DNA from: Mytilus galloprovincialis
Taxonomy: Eukaryota; Mollusca; Bivalvia; Mytilida; Mytilidae
Assembly: GCF_965363235.1 (NCBI RefSeq)
Contig: NC_134842.1
Span: 5,979,112 to 6,043,111, forward strand
Direction: 5' to 3'
Length of the DNA stretch: 64,000 bases
The notes under the pieces are model-generated. The model made no database searches. It saw only the letters and a list, made by a program, of their open reading frames with translations, and was not told where the DNA came from. Below, piece after piece: positions 43,683 through 56,774 of this stretch (its first letter is position 1; every line of letters begins with the position of its first letter). The position numbers and the translations under genes were made by a program.

Positions 43683-43852
43683 ATTGTATAGCAATATAAT
43701 ATTTGAAAGTAAAAATTGGTTTAAACTTAGATTTAAACGTTGATGACGTCATGAATTTTGAATATTTATTGCACTAGTGCAATATTAGAATTTATTGCAC
43801 GCTAACTTTTGGTTACGTTCTGTGGGAAATATTATATTACTATACAATAAAA
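43679..43852. mobile_element. small TIR element
   Basis: Left 'ttttattgtatagcaatataatattt' and right 'aaatattatattactatacaataaaa' are inverted copies with one difference. It abuts the palindrome above. No coding. Confidence 0.65.
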
Positions 43853-45250
43853 ATGATTATTATTTTTCTGCACCAATCAACAATACATTCCTACATATCC
43901 TTTTTTATTTAATTAATTGAATTATCCACAAAAATTATAGCTTTCACATCTCATCTTCACTAAAAACTAAAACGAACGAACCTAAAAATATTCCGGTAAA
44001 TTTTTGCAATTACTTTTTTTTCTTTTCCTCCCTTAAAATGACGAGATTGAAAACGCATTTGTGTTCCTTTAAAGTACGATGATGTATTATTTTAAAATGA
44101 AACTTGAATTTTTTTCCTCAAATTTGTGAAAAAAAATCTCAATTTTTTTTTAAGTAATAATCCTTATACGTTCAACATTCAAAGTTTTCGTTTGGTGTTA
44201 ATAAAATGTATGTATCACTCAGTAAGGACATTGGTCCGCAGAAATTCAAGGTTGGTCAGGTTTGAGTGTTAACGTTTCTCGGACCAACATATTTTTGGTC
44301 ATGCCAAGTAATCCTTGATCACAACTCTGTTGGACCTCCTACGGCTTCCATTAGTTATTAAAAAGATTAGATAAAAGAACATATAAACCTATCAAATGTA
44401 CCGTTCTTGAAATAAAATTATTGCCAATGGACCACTCAAACCTCCTTTTTTGGCGCTTACAATTTTCAACCCTCGAATTAAGCTTTCCAAACTAACTAAA
44501 ATTAAAAACTTGCTTTCTAACCGATCTTTTCGTGTACCGGACAGGCACCACTCGTTATTTTATAAGAAAAGCCTGCTATGGTCTAATACACATGCATGTT
44601 GTCTACTTGAGAGTTTCCGCACAAACAATTGACTCAGATTAAACATCGAATACGGCAGTGGAACTACCATTCATTTTTTTGGGCAAAGGTAATACCGGGT
44701 TTATACGGAGTTCAAAATATACATGAAATGTCATAACTCCGAGATTTCGAACTGTTTCATGCCAAGAAATTCTTGCTCAAAACTCTAGTGGTTCTCCTAC
44801 GGCACCCATTAGAATATGATTTCATTCAACAAAATAATGTGTCCTGCATGTACGTATCGCTTTAAACACGGACATATACATGTCATACATGTACCAAATG
44901 GTGAATATGAATCAACCTTGAAATTGCTATGGCAAATTGTTAGCTCGTAAAGTTAAAAAAAAATCCATGTTTGACAAAGGTGTTGGTTTTTTTTTGGGTT
45001 TTTTTTTCGTCAGAGAAGTTAAAATAAAATTTACCGGTAAATGGAGTTACACTGAATCATGGAAGTAATATTGTGAATCTTCTCAATTGAAGAATGATGG
45101 ATTGAACCTGGTTTTATGGCAAGCCAAACCCTCTCTCTCTCTTATAGGCAATGTTAAAAATACCGCTATTATATGACAATAAAATTTGTCTTTATGGCGA
45201 ATAATACACTATAAAAATCTTGAAACTATCTGCTGTTATTCGTATAAATG
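43853..45250. other. no gene or clear element seen
   Basis: AT-rich. Two weakly similar phrases ('gttggacctcctacggcttccatta' at 44,328 and 'gtggttctcctacggcacccatta' at 44,789) suggest an old duplicated repeat. Nothing coding recognised. Confidence 0.35.
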
Positions 45251-45252
45251 AA

Positions 45253-45375
45253 AAAAGAAAGTTGCGATATGATTGCCAATGCGACAATTCTCCACAAGAG
45301 ACCACAATGACACAGACATTTAACAACTATAGGTCACCGTACGGCCTTTAACAATGAGCAAAGTCCATAGTATGT
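45253..45375 (+). repeat. mussel 'gattgccaat' dispersed repeat, partial
   Basis: 'ttgcgatatgattgccaatgcgac', 'ccacaagagacc', 'aggtcaccgtacggcctttaac' and 'aatgagcaaagtccata' in the family order. Confidence 0.7.
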
Positions 45376-47675
45376 TTCTTTTTATCATAATTGCAATATG
45401 ATATTTTATAAATTATCATTAGACTTCAAAATGTTGAATGAGTTGACGCCGTATACTGCTAATTGTATTTTTTTTTTATAAAACTCTGTGATGTGTACAA
45501 TGGTGTAGTTTTGAGGGTATTCAACAGATTACACTCGTGTCACAGAATGTCGATGTATATCCTATAGGTGGTCATTCATGTTCAATAAACGAATGTAGGA
45601 CAGAAAGTCACAGGACAAAAAGTCACAATTTAGTTTAGTTAAACAAATTTTATTTGTTCAAGTACAAATTGGATAAGACACAAAAATAAATAAAAGAATA
45701 TTAAGAGAACTAAAACAAAAAAAATAAAATACAAAATTAATTCAACAAACGAAAAAAGGGAAGCATTTAACTTAGATGATGATTTGTGTGCGATCATGGT
45801 TTGCTATCTAGACAATTAGAATTCGGCTTTTAGAATATATTTCTTTGAACAAGAAAAAAAATCATTTTAAAGATAGTGTTGTGTTTTTTCTTGAACTATT
45901 ATATATAAAGCAACTTTGTAATTAAAATTATTCAATTTAAATCAATACAAAATGTCAATTATTATATATTTTGTCTCAGTCTCCATAATCACTGAAATGC
46001 ACTATCCTTAATGTATTTAAGAACATGGAACAATTCAGAAACATTGTTGAATATGTATTATTTTATTTTATTTAAACGTTGTTCTTATATCATTATAGTC
46101 ATAAGCAATAAGGATATCCTAATCGATGTTGTTGATTGTGTATTAATTCACGGCTGAGTAGGTGTGTAATCGATGACACGTGCATGCCCGCATTATATTA
46201 TGAAAATTAAAAATATCTCTCTAAGTTCGGTTTTAAATATCTAAAAAAGATTACCTAATGGAATCGGTCGGCAGATTTTTTATGTTTTTAATTTTTTTTT
46301 TTTTTTATATTTCTTGTCTGGACACTGGACACATTTTCATAGTAAATACTGCCCATGGACAATATCTACTTATTTAAATGTGTACTGGACACAATTTCCT
46401 ATGAAAATATGTCCTTAAGTATGAAAAAGAGTCCATGAACAAAAACATTATTCACTACCATAATATTGTCCAGGGGGGACATTTTTTTCAGAGGACATTG
46501 TGTCCACCAGGGCATCTTTTGATGGGATTTAAGTATTAAATGATATTCATTGCCTTGTTATTACTGGACACATTTTAACTTTTAATTGCAAACTTTAATT
46601 AATTGTTACTTTGACATAGAGTTGTCTCATTGGCACTCATACCATCCTTATCTTAATATCTCTTAATATAATTATATACATGCATAATTCAAACTCAAAT
46701 AAGTAACAGATGCTGTACAGTATTATTTTCCTTAAAGGACACAATTTAATAACATTTACTACAACAGTTTGTTCTGTAGATGGACCATATTTCATAACTG
46801 TCGCTGTAAAATGCTGTCCACTTAGGAGACAATATTTCATGGCAATGGATATTATTTATTTTCAATTGCCTTCTTCTCTGACATATCAAATATAGTAAAG
46901 TTCTTCGGACTTAATTTTACACTTCCTTCAATCAATTAAAAATACTGCTTGTAAATATATTGTACTGTAGCACATATTAGAACCCCACTTAAATCATGAA
47001 TGGTCATGTTTTACGAATTTCTTTCATATTACATGTATGACCCATTCTGTTTGGCTATATACAATGATATAGGTAGTGTTATACCTTGACATTTCCGGGT
47101 ATTACAAATCAACATGTATATTAACGGCTCATTTTTTATAATGGCGTTAAATACCTATCTCTGATATAACAACATTTTTATAACATTCACATTTCTGAAT
47201 GTTCTGTATATCAATTTCATATCTTATTGACCGAATAAGAATATGTTTATATGCAAGGAAACATATTGAGTATCAAATTAATATAGGTGGTTTTTATTTA
47301 TCTTGGTATTAAATTAAAGAAATTTGAAAATACTATTGCGTGTCAGGTAGTAAAGTAGACTTGTTAGCGGAGAAATAATATGCCCTGTACTAAAGAATAT
47401 GAATGAATGAGACAATGACAAGTCTTGCAAAGGAACAAGATATTAAGCACATCGATTTCCCAGCCGGTGCGTCTAAACACTCGGCTGCTAAGGAGTCCAC
47501 TCTGTCTTAAACAGTTCACAAACGTTTTTTTTTTGCACTAAATACTAATAAGGAGCACGCTTCAGCTAAACTTTTTTTTCTTTCGGTTTCATTCTATCTA
47601 CATAGGCAAAGTTGACTTTAGATATTTTACCAAATGATACGAAACATTTAAATATGTCACAAGTATTACTTAATG
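45376..47675. other. no gene seen; degenerate repeats only
   Basis: AT-rich. 46,310-46,540 and 46,730-46,840 contain scattered 'ggacac'/'gtcca' motifs in both directions, likely an old foldback repeat. 'gttgtctcattggcac' at 46,620 is a tail of the mussel family. No coding recognised. Confidence 0.35.
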
Positions 47676-47880
47676 ATATAAAAAAGAAGATGTGGTATGA
47701 TTGCCAATGAGAAAACTGTCCACAAGAGACCAAAATGACACAGACATTAACAATTGTATGTCACCGTACGGCCTTCAACAATGAGCAAATCCCATACCGC
47801 ATAGTCAGCTACAAAATGCCCCGATATGACAATGTAAAACAATTCAAACGAGAAAACTCACGACCTTATTTGTAACACAT
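47676..47880 (+). repeat. mussel dispersed repeat, best copy
   Basis: 'agaagatgtggtatgattgccaatgag', 'ccacaagagacc', 'caccgtacggccttcaacaatgagc', 'ataccgcatagtcagcta' and 'caattcaaacgag'. This is the reference copy for the family in this window (others at 4,660, 19,300, 27,080 and 45,253). Confidence 0.75.
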
Positions 47881-48299
47881 AAACAAACGACACCCACTGA
47901 ATTACAGGCTCCTGACTCCACATCCATAAATAATGTGGTAGGGTTAAACATGTTAGCGGGATCCCAACCCTCCCATATTTTTTTTTAAATCATATATTCG
48001 TCCTAAATATGCATGAAATGTTTGCCACTGGACGTTAGGCAATCAACAATCAATTGATCAAATTTTGCACTAAAATAGGAATTCAACAAGTTAGTTAACT
48101 TTCTGAATTCGTTTTTGTGCAGAAATAAATTCCATAGAATATATTACGTATGTAAATATATGCAAAGGGTATCTTGTGGTCTTGTGGTATAGTTTATATT
48201 AGATCAATCATTTGGCTGTTGTCTGCTCTTTGGTTGTTTTGTTGTCTCTTTTACACATTCCCCGTTTTCTTTCTCAATTTTATCGTATGTTTATTTTTA

Positions 48300-49450
48300 T
48301 TGTATGTGCCAGAGAATGTATTAGCCAAGTTTAAATGAAAATAAAGAGAATTAGAATATTGTTGAATAGAAAATACATATCCGTGTGGAATTCGCCTCAG
48401 GTTGTTTTTCCCAAGTTTGATATCCAACTTCTTTACCCGACAACCTTGTATATTGTATATGTTTGATGGACTATCATCATGCTCATGTGACCATCAGGTA
48501 CTGAGATAAATATGTTAGTGTTTAAACTCTGTCAAAGCCAAAACGATTAAATATATATATCTAATTTAAATTCATTCATGCATGCAGTAAAACGTTTCTT
48601 GAATGAGTGAAATTATAAAAAATAATTTTTCAAACTTTTATCTTTAATGCGTTTAGCCTACATGTCAAAATAAACCGGGAAAGGAGTTATGATAGACAAA
48701 TGGACAACTATATACATGATACAAACATATGTATTGATATTTTCTTTAGTTATGAACTGTAGAAAATACCCGATTCATTTATCCTCATTACACATAATCT
48801 GTGTTGAAATGCGTTGAAAGCATGGGAGTTTGTATTTCTTGCTCCTATATTATGTATTTCTTAAATATTTTCTTCGCCTAAAATGTGCTCGATGTTTATA
48901 TTGTTCTTATTAGTCCGGAATTTTATAGTACGAATCACCAGATCACACCTCTTTAACACAAGTGAAAAAGAAAGGGGGAACCTTGAATGACACAGTACAA
49001 AACTCCCACTCTCCCAGTATATTTTATTTTATCATGGCCATTATAATGCTTAATCTACATGTATATATTGTTTACTACAAACATGAAATCGACAATAAAA
49101 TTATACCACCAGCTATTTAATTGTACCATGTTGGTACTACTTCTACTACTTTGCGTTACACAAAGTTCCTCAAAACAAGGACTTGGTATAGAAAGTCCCT
49201 GCTCAAAATAAGGCAATTTTGACATTTCAAAGAACTCTGGTGTTTTTCGTTTTATTTTGCCTGGCATTGTCGGTATGTTTTCGTCTTATAAGTTTGAAAT
49301 CCCCATTGCACGTTATATGTTGCCTCCCTTATTGTGCAGCAGCAAATATTCCAGAAGTACGTTATAAATACTTAGGATCTCGTGTCATGACTAAATAATT
49401 GAATCCTTTTTTCAGACAGGATAATATGCTCATCTCGGGTCCTTTAATAG
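48300..49450. other. no gene or clear element seen
   Basis: AT-rich sequence. I checked both strands for coding and repeats and can support nothing. Confidence 0.35.
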
Positions 49451-49454
49451 ATAA

Positions 49455-49504
49455 CTAAATTTGGTCTCTTGTGGAGAGTGGTCTCATTAGCAATCATATA
49501 CTAC

Positions 49505-49589
<85 letters not shown>

Positions 49590-49620
49590 TGTATATATAT
49601 AGTACCACATCTCCTTTTAA
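49455..49620 (-). repeat. mussel-repeat tail split by a (TA)n tract
   Basis: 'ttggtctcttgtggagagtggtctcattagcaatcatata' is followed by about 40 TA repeats (49,508-49,587), then 'accacatctcctttt', the usual end of the family. The microsatellite has grown inside the element's terminal part. Confidence 0.7.
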
Positions 49621-49719
49621 TGGGCGCACTACGTTTGCACACATTTGGGAATTAAAATGTTTTACGTTTCCACTCAGCTTTTGATTACATTTGCACGCAT
49701 TTATTGAACAGGTTTATTT

Positions 49720-50331
49720 CAATAATAATAATAATAATTTTATTTGCAAAATACACCCATATGGGTCAAGCAAACACAAATACAACATTTAATACAGACA
49801 GTAAAAAATTACAAATATAAACATAAAAAAAAACATAGTTATAAATGGTAATTAATGTAACCTTTGATGGACATGGACCTCATTTTCGCAATTCTAAAGA
49901 TTGCTTTATAAAGTCACCAATTTCTGTCAAAAGCTCAGATTTAGGATTTAAAAGTTGTTTTAGCTTTAAAAGTGGTTGATAATTTGTAAAATCAGGATTT
50001 ATATTATTAATCTTTAAAAATAAGCAATCTCTTAAAGTTGAGTTTAGTTTGCAATATAGAAAAAATGGTATTCATCATCAATTTTATTACAAAGTTTACA
50101 TAACCTTTGATCTCTGGGTACATTTTTATATCTTCCCATTTCAACCTCTAGGTTATGGTCACTAACCCTTAATTTAGAAATTAATTGTCTGGTTTTAAAA
50201 TTTGATTCTTTTAATAAATAATTTTCAATTTTTATCTCAGTCAATCTAGATTGCCAGTATGTTCTCTTTTTATCCAAAAAAGTGTCTCGCAACAAAATTT
50301 CAGTGATTTGATACCCCAAGCTGACTTGCAT
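49720..50331 (-). pseudogene. 5'-truncated LINE, C-terminal fragment
   Basis: The minus strand encodes 'RQLISKLRVSDHNLEVEMGRYKNVPRDQRLCKLCNKID..YHF', split here as seen: the RxS.H.L.IE.GRY motif and Cys/His cluster matching the LINE piece at 35,640. The upstream end (50,290-50,331) merges into the minisatellite, whose unit contains the same codons. Confidence 0.65.
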
Positions 50332-51640
50332 AATAAAATTATATCAATGCATCAACAAAAACTGACCATATTTACATTTTATTATGTAAATCTATATATA
50401 AAGCTGCACAGTACACAGTAAATCAGCAATATTTTGATATCAGAATGCATTGCATTATACAAATGAGTCGACAGTAACATTGCAACACAATGTCAACACA
50501 TATTTATTCCAATCATTTAGATTGCCAGCATATCCTCTTTTTATTTAAAATAGTGTCTTGCAACAAAATTTCAGTGATTTGATACCTCAAGCTGACTCAT
50601 ATAATAAAATTATTTTAACGTGTCGACATAATTTCAGTGATTTGATACCTCAAGCTGACTCATATTATAAAATTATTTTAACACGTCAAAAAAAATTCAG
50701 TGATTTGATACCTCAAGCTGACTCATATAATAAAATTATTTTAACTCGTCAACAAAATTTCAGTGATTTGATACCTCAACAATGCTCAAGCTGACTCATA
50801 TAATAAAATTATTTTAATGCGTCAACAAAATTTCAGTGATTTGATACCTCAAGTTGACTTATATGATAAAATTATTTTAACGCGTCAACAAAATTTCCGT
50901 GATTTGATTCCTCAACAATCATGACAATGCTGAAGCTGACTCATATAATAAAATTATTTTTACACGTCAACAAAATTTCAGTGATTTGATACCTCAAGCT
51001 GACTATATGATAAAATTATTTTAACGCGTAAACAAAATTTCAGTGATTTGATACCTCAACAATGCTGAAGCTGACTCATAAATAAAAATTATTTTAACAC
51101 ATAAACAAAATTTCAGTGATTTGATACCTCAAGTTGACTCATATGATAAAATTATTTTAACACGTCAACAAAATTTCAGTAATTTGATACCTCAAGCTGA
51201 CTCATATGATAAAATTATTTTAACGCGTAAACAAAATTTCAGCGATTTGATACCTCAACAATGCTGAAGCTGACTCATATAATAAAATTAGTTTAACACG
51301 TAAACAAAATTTCAGTGATTTGATACCTCAAGCTGACTCGTATAGTAAAATTATTTTAAGGAGTCAACAAAATTTCAGTAATTTGATACCTCAAGCTGAC
51401 TCAAATAATAAAATTATATTTAAAACTGACCATATTCGCTCTTTATCATGTAAATCAATATATACAAAATGATATAGCAGCATAGTAAATCAGCAATATT
51501 TTGATGTCAGAATGGATTGCCATTATATAAATTTGGTTGATTGTTGGCATGTCTTTTTTTATTCAAAATATTGTCTCGCAACAAAATTTCAGTGATTTGA
51601 AACCTCAGGCTGACCATGCTAACTCATAATAAAATTATTT
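50291..51640 (+). repeat. LINE-derived minisatellite, ~15 units of about 62 bp
   Basis: Units begin 'caacaaaatttcagtgatt' and continue 'tgatacctcaagctgactca' and 'tataataaaattattttaac'. Unit starts are near 50,291, 50,561, 50,622, 50,685, 50,749, 50,824, 50,886, 50,971, 51,031, 51,103, 51,168, 51,232, 51,305, 51,368 and 51,580. Some units carry an extra 'caacaatgctgaag' (73-85 bp). The plus-strand frame over it (50,558-50,794) is just the repeat translated. Confidence 0.8.
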
Positions 51641-52179
51641 AAACATGTCAACCAAAACTAACCATATAAGCACTTAATCATGTCTACTATGTAAATCTAT
51701 ATAGCAGCATAGCAAATCAGCAATATTTTGATTCTTTTCTGTTTAAGTAATATAAAACGGTCACTGAAGTCAGTATCTGTATCTGTATTTCAAACTTCTG
51801 AACATGGATGGGTATGCCGTTAATTCATTTTGGCTATTGTTTGATTGGTGGATCTGCGCATAAATAAGTCATGCTTGCTGAGGTGTGCTCATTTAAACCC
51901 AGTGGTTCGGGATATTTTGTAAGATTCACCATATCACTAATCTTGGCTGAGCCGGCTGCTTGAACTTTTCATGCATATAACATGTATAACAATCACTTTT
52001 CCATGGTGGCGTCATATATTTTGTTTTATGACATCAACATTTTACGGGAAATTTTACATGTCTATTAATGGCAGACAAATAGCGATAAGGTTTATAAAAT
52101 TAACACAGTAGTACATCCCTCAACAATGTGACTGACATGAGAGATACATGAACTTATTGAAATTAAAAAATGTAATTAC

Positions 52180-52725
52180 TCTTTTAGAAATAACAACATA
52201 GCAGATGTTCCCAGGGTAAGGACAACTACCCATGGGCTACACTCATTTAGATATGCAGGAGCCAAACTCTGGAACGAACTGCCAAATAAAATGAGGGACG
52301 AAATGCCATTGGGTCAGTTCAAAGGTTTGGTTGGTAATTGGGAGGGCAGTTCGTGTCAGTGTTCCTCCTGCAGATCTCAATGAGCTGTGGATCAGTTTAT
52401 TTATTTATCATGTATACTCTGGCTTTTAAATTATTTGGCATAATTTTTTTTTATTTGTGTTCTTAATGCTTGGATTACTTTTAGTGCTTTATAATTGCTA
52501 TTGCATGAATGTTAGTTTATCTGCATTTTATGTTTGCTTATATGCTTTAATTGTGCTAATTAATTGTTGTGCTTGATAACATTATTTATTTTGCATGTTT
52601 TATGTGTTTTATGTATTGTGCTTGTCTTATATGTATGTCGGATAAAAGCTCTACAGAGCTTATGTTGTATTGTTATATGTATAACCGACTTTAAATAAAT
52701 CTTTTTATGCTTTATGCTTTATTAA
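52180..52725 (+). pseudogene. LINE 3' end (last ~60 codons plus 3' UTR)
   Basis: The plus strand reads 'NNIADVPRVRTTTHGLHSF', 'RYAGAKLWNELPNKMRDEM', 'PLGQFKGLVGNW', then stop. The G..SF.Y.G.KLWN.LP pattern is the conserved C-terminus of many LINEs. A T-rich 3' UTR follows, with a 'tttttatgctttatgctttatt' tail. Confidence 0.7.
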
Positions 52726-53448
52726 GATACTTTCATGACTTTATAATGAGAAGTTCTCTTCTTGGAAAAGTATACTGTTACATGTAGTATATTATGTCGG
52801 TTGGTTGATTTTGTTGGTAGCTAAATTTCAAGTGGCAAATATTTCATTCCTGTTCGCATAAGTATTTTTTCGAACGTTCACGGTATCATTAATAATTTAT
52901 AATAACAAATCTAACACAATTGACGAGATTGTTCATAGTTATACAACACCTTATGTGCAATACATGTAACACTGTACAGTGTACAATTTCCTTTTGAACA
53001 TTTTCTGGAAAACAGAATCGTAAATCCAAGGCAAACAAACGTGAATTACGAAGGAATATTTATGAAGAGCCTGTCAAAAATGGGGAACGAAACAACGTTA
53101 AAAATGATGTTGATAACCCATGATATAAAAATAATGTTCCTATGCGCGGATAACCTCTGTATACGGCTTCTACTTAAAAAAAATTCATTTATTTTAATTT
53201 ATGATAGCTGCTAGTGATAACAACTGTCCAATCTTATAGCCATTGTTCTCTATAAATAAGAATATGAAAAAATAAAATAATTACTTTAATAAACACATTA
53301 AAAAAAAATCGTATTCTTATCTATAATATATATTTAGACTACCGGGTATAGTAATTTGCTACTCTGGAAAAATATTAATTAAGATTATTATTATTATTTA
53401 TGTTTACAATCCGAAAAATTAAAATAAAAAGAACTTCGATTTCCACCA

Positions 53449-53640
53449 ATGAAATGTCGTACACCATTCATTCACACCATTCCCGATTGCACGTTACACG
53501 ATCACACCATTCCTCATACACCATTACACCATTCCCCTTACACCATACACCATAGCACCATACACCTTACACCATTGCACCATACACCTTACACCATTAC
53601 ACCATACACGTTTTTTTGGGAAGTTTACACCATCCAAGGG
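53449..53640 (+). repeat. third ACACCAT minisatellite
   Basis: About 18 units of ACACCATT/ACACCATACACC type. It is bordered at 53,617-53,639 by a 23-bp segment identical in reverse to 14,897-14,919 beside the left end of the giant element. No TIR interrupts this array. Confidence 0.75.
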
Positions 53641-53784
53641 CGTTTGTAATTTTAAATTGGACACATTGGATTGTTGATATTATAACAAATATAATCTATA
53701 CAGAGATTTTTAATTTTAGTTTCTTGTGTATAATGCGGAGTTTAGTATGTCGTCAATTATCACTGTACTAGTATACATTTTTTA

Positions 53785-53930
53785 ATGGGCTAGCTGAAGG
53801 ACGACTACGGATGCGGGAGTTTCTCGCTACATTGAAGACCCATTGGTGGCCTTCAGCTGTTGTCTGCTCTATGGTAGGGCTGTTGTCGCTTTGACACATT
53901 CCCCATTTCCTTTCTCAATTTTAGAGATAT
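53785..53930 (+). repeat. dispersed repeat ('acacattccccatttcc' family), best copy
   Basis: 'ctacattgaagacccattgg', 'tgttgtctgctctatggt' and 'cacattccccatttcctttc'. Related copies lie at 18,285-18,385 (minus) and 48,205-48,290. Confidence 0.65.
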
Positions 53931-54339
53931 ATGTATTATATATTTTTTTTCAATTTGCAATTATTAGGTTTTTAGGTTTCCCGTTTATTGTTTCTTGTCG
54001 CCTTTTTAATACTAAATGTAGCATCTGTTAATGTGTACGAAGTATCTAGTACGGCTCACAATGACATGCAGTGTGGTATTATCTTGAATATGCATTATTA
54101 TTGATGGGTGTATTTTTTTCCTGAAAGTTAGTACAAAGTATAAAAATACGAGGTGCAAATCGAAGTTTATATTCTGTAGAAAACGAAATCAAGATCATAC
54201 ATCATTATAAGTGAGCAGTTTTTAGGGTTGAAGAAAAAGCAAGTGGCATTAAATTAAGCAAGTTTCATCGTTTCAGCAGTTTCGGATAAATATAAGACTC
54301 TAAACCAATATGATACTTCGAACCGCTTTAGTGAAGATG

Positions 54340-54765
54340 ATGTGCGGTAGTTTGACGCTAAAGTGCGTTTATGATCACGCAGTGCAATGGTGGAACTTTT
54401 TTTTACGGACGATATATCTTGAAATTCTTTAACTACATATGCGTCCGCAGACAGACTCGCCGTATTATGATATTATGGAAAACGCAGAACTCTTGAGATC
54501 TTAAAATAAAGATTACTTTAACGACATATAGTTACCTCGGATGAGAGGTAAAACGTACAGATTAACTATTAATGTTTATATTATATTTACGTATAATGTT
54601 ACATCTTTAAATGCAGAAAATTTAACGAGAACGATCTTTCGTTTATCATGAAACTGTAACAGATGACATAAAGAGACCATCGCACTTCGTCGAAACAGAC
54701 TATTGCAAATCGGAGGAGACATTGCACTGCTGCGTGACTATCGCACATCGTATCTCAGAGTCCTA
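54340..54765. mobile_element. diverged TIR element
   Basis: 'gtgcgtttatgatcacgcagtgcaatgg' on the left and 'cattgcactgctgcgtgactatcgcac' on the right are imperfect inverted copies. The middle is noncoding. Boundaries are approximate. Confidence 0.45.
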
Positions 54766-55311
54766 CATATACATTTGGAACAGAATAGGTTAATGTAACA
54801 AATTTTTATATTTTGACAGTTAAAACCCAATATTACAACATAATATTACCAATAAAACAGTTACATGTTAATAAACACTGACATTCGTCAGCTAAAACTG
54901 CTGAAATTGGCGTATGCGTTAGCATTATTTTGAACATAAATGGCTATTTATAGAGGGCAATTCATAACGAGAGAAACATTGAATATCAACAACAATATTT
55001 TGCACAGAGAGTTATTGCTATAAATTATCATATATGCAAAATTTCAGGTCAATATGATAACATTACATTTGTAATGAAACATCATAATTTGATAGGATGG
55101 ACTGCATTCTTGCATGCGATAGGTCAGGTGCAATGTATTTTTGTCGTATAAGGAGAAACATTTTGTTTTAGAAAGATCTTATTGCCGTTTGACATATGAA
55201 AGTCGTAAACACTCTATGAGAATTCATTTTAGGTAAACGAACAACTTAAGTTATAGATAATGCATATCATGTATATTTAATGTTTTTATTTATTTTTTTA
55301 TTCAACAACAG

Positions 55312-55402
55312 TATTGCTCGCTGTTAACAATTACTCCACTGACACAGCTATCTTAGTGAAGGTCCCTGTTTCATTAGTACCAGAAGTTCAGGGATTCTTC
55401 AG
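55312..55402 (+). CDS. possible orphan coding exon
   Basis: A pyrimidine-rich tract and CAACAACAG precede 91 nt that read without stop, phase 2 in and phase 2 out: 'LLAVNNYSTDTAILVKVPVS' then 'LVPEVQGFF'. A donor AG|GTAGAT follows. The composition is less AT-rich than its surroundings. I do not recognise the domain and found no neighbouring exon, so it may be a relic or chance. Confidence 0.3.
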
Positions 55403-56774
55403 GTAGATAAACTGCATATTGATAGTTTACAAAATATTATAAATATTACATCAATATAGATAAATAATGCTATTCTAATTATATTAAAGTATTTATATAT
55501 TATCTAGTCTTATTTTCGGTATATTTAATGTTAACTTGTTTTATAACACATCGAGGGGTGTCAGGATCGGTCAAATAAATTAAAAAAACGACCGTAGAGA
55601 GGACCTTTGTATGGCAATCCAGACATCATTAGTTGTGTTACAAGAACTCATTTAAAATATGTATTATCTGACTTATACGAGTATATGAAAAATACAAGTC
55701 ATTTTGTAAATAATTTATTCAATGAACCAAAGGGGAAGCTTTGTTTTATTTTCTCTCTTTTTCACAACAATTATATCTCGAAAAAACGTGTTTTTTAACA
55801 GTTTTGAACATACTTTAAAATTCATTGTTTTCTTTCTTTTGTTTCTGGGGCTGGTCTAAGAAGTCACTACTGAGATCACTGCCAGTCAATACTGAGATTG
55901 TGCGGGTGCACTGGACTCCAATCTTAATTCACTAGAATTGTTAGTTTGAATATCGAAGGTAGACGGTTTTTTTTCTTTTGGCATTCCTGCTACCTCCACC
56001 AATAAAAAATGTATACCACGAAATAACATAAAAGCCGTGCTTAAAACGGGCCTGTGTATGGTAATACATTATATTCTTATATTGAGAATCAGGATTATGT
56101 ATAATACCCCACCCAATTATAAAGTACGTGGCTATTATTCTTTAGAAAATAAGATTGTGTAGTCATTTGATACAGTAATAGGTATATATTATGTAAATAT
56201 AGATAATATAAAAAAATTAGGAACTAGCACAAAGTGTACAAACTCGTGTTATATGTGCAGGTTTGTAACACGAAAAACGAATAGCCATATGTTGAATTAT
56301 GATTTCAAGAAAAGTAGGAATCAATAAGATATGTAGAATACTACAACCACTTAAATTTGGCTTGTTTTATAAGTGTAATGCAAATTCTGCATCATTAAAT
56401 TCATTTCACATAATGAAGTTTCCTCAATAGTAACGACAAAATTAACAAAACAACCAACGTTATGTTTCAAAAGTGAAAATGTGTGTCAACGACGAATCAG
56501 TATAATAAAAGGAGAAACAGATTGTTTCTAACTTAAACCTATGAACGATGAAAATTGAAAAGTAAAATCACAATTGCAACTATACACGATAAATAGCAAA
56601 CGAATTAAACGTTTTAATTATTATAGTTTGCATTTTAATTAATCACAGAAAATCATGACCTTACACAGGTCATTATTTTTCTACCTTTAAGCAAATTTCA
56701 TTGAAACTTTGTATCCTCCGAGTTCATTTTGCAAACAAATGACCTATCATTCTAAGAGAAAAAAAAATATATAT

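Noticed and set aside
44450..44632. Plus-strand 60-codon frame near 'cgcttac'
   Set aside because: No recognisable domain, and the minus strand gives no LRR despite a donor-like motif.
49469..49684. Plus-strand frame rich in Ile-Tyr
   Set aside because: Translation of the (TA)n microsatellite.
50558..50794. Plus-strand frame with FSDLIPQADSY repeats as a repeat protein
   Set aside because: It is only the ~62-bp minisatellite in one frame; neighbouring units break the frame.
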